Origin: Sphingobacteriaceae bacterium
GTDB lineage: Bacteria; Bacteroidota; Bacteroidia; Sphingobacteriales; Sphingobacteriaceae
Assembly: GCA_947460275.1 (NCBI GenBank)
Contig: CANHHZ010000111.1
Span: forward strand, 1-6,516
Direction of reading: 5' to 3'
Length of the DNA stretch: 6,516 nt
Shown: positions 4,746 through 6,516 of the stretch, one piece after another
How the letters are laid out: each line of letters begins with the position of its first letter
Position numbering within the stretch: position 1 is the stretch's first letter
Program-made: the position numbers and the translations under genes
Notes under the pieces: generated by a model
Told to the model about the DNA's origin: nothing
Databases searched by the model: none
Seen by the model: the letters and a program-made list of their open reading frames with translations, nothing else

Positions 4746-5425
4746 TATTTTACTTCGTTTACTTTAAACAATTCGAACAAATAGACTACGCTTAGCAACA
4801 TGGCCATCATATAAAAATGGTTTTCTAAAGGGATATTAGCCAAATTAATTCCGGTAGTAGCTGCAAATTGGTATTTGAGAATAGGAAGATTACATAAAAA
4901 CCCGTAACACACATAAAAAGGGATAAGCATAACTGCATAAGCCCTATAAAAACGATACATAAACCTTAATTTATAATTTACATATTCGATATAAAAAACC
5001 AATGCAAATAAGACCGAAAATGCAACTACGGTGTACCACTTGGTATAGGCAAAAAACAAAAACGCAACGCAAAGGCCAAGTAAAAGATTGCTCAGCGCCA
5101 AGCTAAAGCGTTGCAAATTGTTGTTGGTAAACTTATGATTTAAGAAAGTGTAAATGCTTAAGCCAGCAAGGCTAAATGCAAAAAGAAAAATATAATGCTC
5201 GAGCGGCAAATTTCTATAATAATAGCCCATCAGGTACTGGGCATTAAAGGTCCATATTTTTAAAGAGGAAAACAAAGTAGCTATGCCCGAAAAAATAACT
5301 GCGGAGAGTAAAGAAGGCAGCCAAATGGCTTTTAAATCTGCTAACAGAAAAGCTTTTGTACTTAGTAAAAGAATAAATGGAATGGAAAGTAAAAATATAT
5401 CTACCAATAAAAAATTGTAGCTCAT
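4745..5425 (-). CDS. Lycopene cyclase domain membrane protein (CrtYc-CrtYd-like fusion)
   Basis: With the start chosen here the protein has 226 residues and about seven hydrophobic segments. It resembles the bacterial/archaeal-type heterodimeric lycopene cyclases (TIGR03462) fused in one chain: the first half has IWTFN (W58) followed by YLMGYYYRNLPLEHYIF, the second half GINLANIPLENHFYMMAM. The family's PxE(E/D) motifs are thus PLEH (74-77) and PLEN (199-202), with the second acidic residue replaced in both, so activity or substrate may differ. The frame extends to an ATG at 5461 (238 residues), but MSYNFLLVDIF at 5425 matches the usual N-terminus, and a TAATTTTG promoter element at 5457-5450 lies within the extra codons. 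It starts an operon with the b5-like gene. Homologues cyclise carotenoid ends; an unrelated terpenoid role is possible. Confidence 0.75.
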   Translation of the reverse strand: MSYNFLLVDIFLLSIPFILLLSTKAFLLADLKAIWLPSLLSAVIFSGIATLFSSLKIWTFNAQYLMGYYYRNLPLEHYIFLFAFSLAGLSIYTFLNHKFTNNNLQRFSLALSNLLLGLCVAFLFFAYTKWYTVVAFSVLFALVFYIEYVNYKLRFMYRFYRAYAVMLIPFYVCYGFLCNLPILKYQFAATTGINLANIPLENHFYMMAMLLSVVYLFELFKVNEVK

Positions 5426-5449
5426 TTGGTGAAAGATTAAATTATCCTC

Positions 5450-5457
5450 CAAAATTA
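5450..5457 (-). promoter_or_regulatory. -7 promoter element of the cyclase operon
   Basis: On the minus strand TAATTTTG is a full match to TAnnTTTG. It lies after the sigma gene terminator and 24 bases before the ATG at 5425, giving a short leader of roughly 18-20 bases. A TTG about 20 bases upstream is missing, which lowers confidence. Confidence 0.4.
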
Positions 5458-5498
5458 TCATTTTTACCCAATAAATGCTTTTTGTTTAAAAAGGTAAT

Positions 5499-5530
5499 AA
5501 AAAAACCCTAACATTTTTAGCTGTTAGGGT
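5499..5530 (-). terminator. Rho-independent terminator of the sigma factor gene
   Basis: ACCCTAACA (5505-5513) and TGTTAGGGT (5522-5530) form a perfect 9-bp stem with an eight-base loop; in the minus direction a run of seven T (5505-5499) follows. It ends the sigma factor transcript 17 bases after its stop and separates it from the cyclase operon. Confidence 0.85.
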
Positions 5531-5546
5531 CTCCATTTTTATACGA

Positions 5547-6089
5547 TCAGTTGTCGGTTGCAGTGGCAGCGGGGCTATTTGAGTTAACTGCATAAGTTTT
5601 TAAATACTTTTTTAAAATTCCGCGAGCGACATGGATGCGGGTTTTCACTGTTCCAATTGGAATTTTTAGCTCTTCGGCTATTTCATGGTATTTAAATCCT
5701 TCAAAATATTTTATAAATGGCACATAATATTCGGGCTGCAAGGTTGCCAATGCTTTTTCGATATCGGCCATTACAAATCTACTTTCGGCCGCATTACTAG
5801 ATGCACTATAGTACAAATTAACTGAAGATATATCTTCACTCTGTGTAATCAAATGAGTTGTTTTTACCATCCGTCTATAATTATTGATAAACGTATTGCG
5901 CATAATAGTAAACAACCAGCCCTTTAAATTTGTTCCTTCTTTAAACTTAGCATAATAGGTAACAGCTTTTAGCATGGTATCCTGCACCAAATCATTGGCG
6001 TCATCTACGTCTTTAGTAAAATTTAAAGCAAATGAATGCAAAGAACCAGAGTAGTCATGCAATTGATGATTAAATTGATGTTGTGTCAT
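5547..6089 (-). CDS. ECF-type RNA polymerase sigma factor
   Basis: The 180-residue protein has only sigma regions 2 and 4, as in ECF (group 4) sigma-70 factors. Region 2 spans about 10-75, with DANDLVQD (30-37) for core binding and LKGWLFTIMRNTFINNYRR (55-73) for -10 recognition. Region 4 spans about 110-165, with the helix-turn-helix YHEIAEELKIPIGTVKTRIH (134-153) for the -35 contact. A 15-residue polar tail follows. This close type, with 'FKEGTNLKGWL' and 'GFKYHEIAEEL', is widespread in Bacteroidetes. No anti-sigma gene lies next to it: the upstream gene is murB and the downstream gene is the cyclase-like protein, which is behind a terminator. Carotenoid genes are ECF-controlled in other bacteria (CarQ of Myxococcus), so a link is conceivable but not shown here. 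Confidence 0.93.
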   Translation of the reverse strand: MTQHQFNHQLHDYSGSLHSFALNFTKDVDDANDLVQDTMLKAVTYYAKFKEGTNLKGWLFTIMRNTFINNYRRMVKTTHLITQSEDISSVNLYYSASSNAAESRFVMADIEKALATLQPEYYVPFIKYFEGFKYHEIAEELKIPIGTVKTRIHVARGILKKYLKTYAVNSNSPAATATDN

Positions 6090-6098
6090 AGGTAATTT

Positions 6099-6148
6099 AG
6101 TTTAGTGAGTAAAACTTACTGAAGTAGTCTAAACTATAACAACTATAA
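6099..6148. repeat. Repeats in the sigma factor upstream region
   Basis: AACTATAA occurs twice in direct order one base apart (6132-6139 and 6141-6148). Nested inverted repeats lie nearer the gene: AGTTTAG (6099-6105) with CTAAACT (6129-6135), enclosing AGTAA (6108-6112) with TTACT (6116-6120). On the minus strand the sequence TAGTTTAG near 6130-6137 is a near match to TAnnTTTG with a TTG 21 bases upstream. This may be the sigma gene promoter with operator or structured leader; the parts are short. Confidence 0.3.
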
Positions 6149-6213
6149 TACCAAAACCAATCTGTTTATTCCAAAAAGCGATATTTAGGCTATAAAAGTG
6201 GTCTCAAGATTGT

Positions 6214-6516
6214 TTACCACACATTTACTTCTCGCTCCAACAAAACACCAAACTTTTTGTTTACTGTTTTTATAATTTGTTCTGAAAAAGTATACACTTC
6301 CTGTCCTGTAGCACCACCATAATTGACCAATACCAATGCTTGGTTTTTCCAGGTTCCGGTGTGTCCCTGTACAATACCCTTAAATCCACATTGCTCTATC
6401 AACCAGCCAGCTGCTAACTTTATTTTTTGTTCAGGTGCAGGGTAGTGCACCAAATTTGGAAATTTAGCGATTAAGCTTTCAAAAACAGCAGACGCTATTA
6501 CCGGATTTTTAAAAAA
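6214..6516 (-). CDS. murB: UDP-N-acetylenolpyruvoylglucosamine reductase (MurB), C-terminal part
   Basis: The frame enters from the right edge and ends at the TAA at 6216-6214, giving 100 C-terminal residues. It opens with FFKNPVI, the segment right after the catalytic serine of MurB (GSFFKNP), then FPNLVHYPAPEQKIKLAAGW, LIEQCGFKG, NQALVLVNYGGATGQEV and LEREVNVW. MurB is the FAD-dependent cytoplasmic enzyme that reduces UDP-GlcNAc-enolpyruvate with NADPH to UDP-MurNAc in peptidoglycan synthesis. The glutamate in the final EREVN segment should correspond to the catalytic Glu325 of the E. coli enzyme. A TTG or GTG near 6453 is not the real start, since the coding frame is continuous and conserved above it. 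No obvious terminator is seen in the 124 bases before the sigma gene. Confidence 0.93.
   Translation of the reverse strand, partial: FFKNPVIASAVFESLIAKFPNLVHYPAPEQKIKLAAGWLIEQCGFKGIVQGHTGTWKNQALVLVNYGGATGQEVYTFSEQIIKTVNKKFGVLLEREVNVW

Noticed and set aside
6214..6453. A separate 79-residue gene starting at TTG 6453
   Set aside because: MurB-specific sequence (FFKNPVI and following) continues in frame to the window edge, so this is the end of a longer gene.
1..6516. CRISPR array, insertion sequence or integrated element
   Set aside because: No regularly spaced repeats, no transposase or integrase coding text and no paired terminal repeats were seen; the repeated tRNA block lacks an integrase and duplicates the 5' rather than the 3' part of the tRNA.

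Overview
The window looks like chromosomal DNA of a Bacteroidetes bacterium, most likely a Pedobacter-like member of the Sphingobacteriaceae. The support is AT-rich DNA with A/T-rich leaders and few strong Shine-Dalgarno sequences, several matches to the Bacteroidetes promoter type (TTG, about 20 bp, then TAnnTTTG), and a gene set typical of that phylum. Taxonomy is inferred from these features only; no search was possible.

Layout. 1-295 (+): C-terminal part of a HigA-type antitoxin, cut by the window edge. 296-654: no convincing gene, but a possible decayed small frame just after higA and a minus-strand terminator for the next gene. 655-1479 (-): short-chain dehydrogenase (SDR). 1579-1941 (+): divergent MerR-family regulator. 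The shared 99 bp region has back-to-back promoters, and a dyad fills the spacer of the SDR promoter, which is where MerR proteins act. 1924-2178 (-): small GIY-YIG domain protein whose 3' end overlaps the merR 3' end. 2239-2312 (-): tRNA-Asn(GUU) with its terminator, followed by a rearranged partial copy at 2344-2413. 2538-3461 (+): PfkB-family sugar kinase, separated by a bidirectional terminator from the genes that follow.

The right half is all on the minus strand. Read in the direction of transcription it holds the 3' end of murB (6516-6214), an ECF-type sigma factor (6089-5547) with a strong terminator, then an apparent operon: lycopene-cyclase-domain membrane protein (5425-4745), a 77-residue cytochrome-b5-like haem protein (one-base TAATG overlap), and a secreted calcineurin-like metallophosphatase (4454-3528) whose start codon lies in a perfect 10-bp hairpin.

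How the genes may work together. MerR probably controls the SDR. The cyclase-like protein and the b5-like protein are translationally coupled and suggest a membrane carotenoid or terpenoid step with a small electron carrier; the sigma factor next door could control it. No phytoene synthase, desaturase or hydroxylase gene lies in the window. The clearest oddities are the degenerate tRNA-Asn copy with a palindrome in place of its anticodon arm, the altered PxE(E/D)-like motifs in the cyclase protein, and the start-codon hairpin. I see no CRISPR array, insertion sequence or clearly new defence system.
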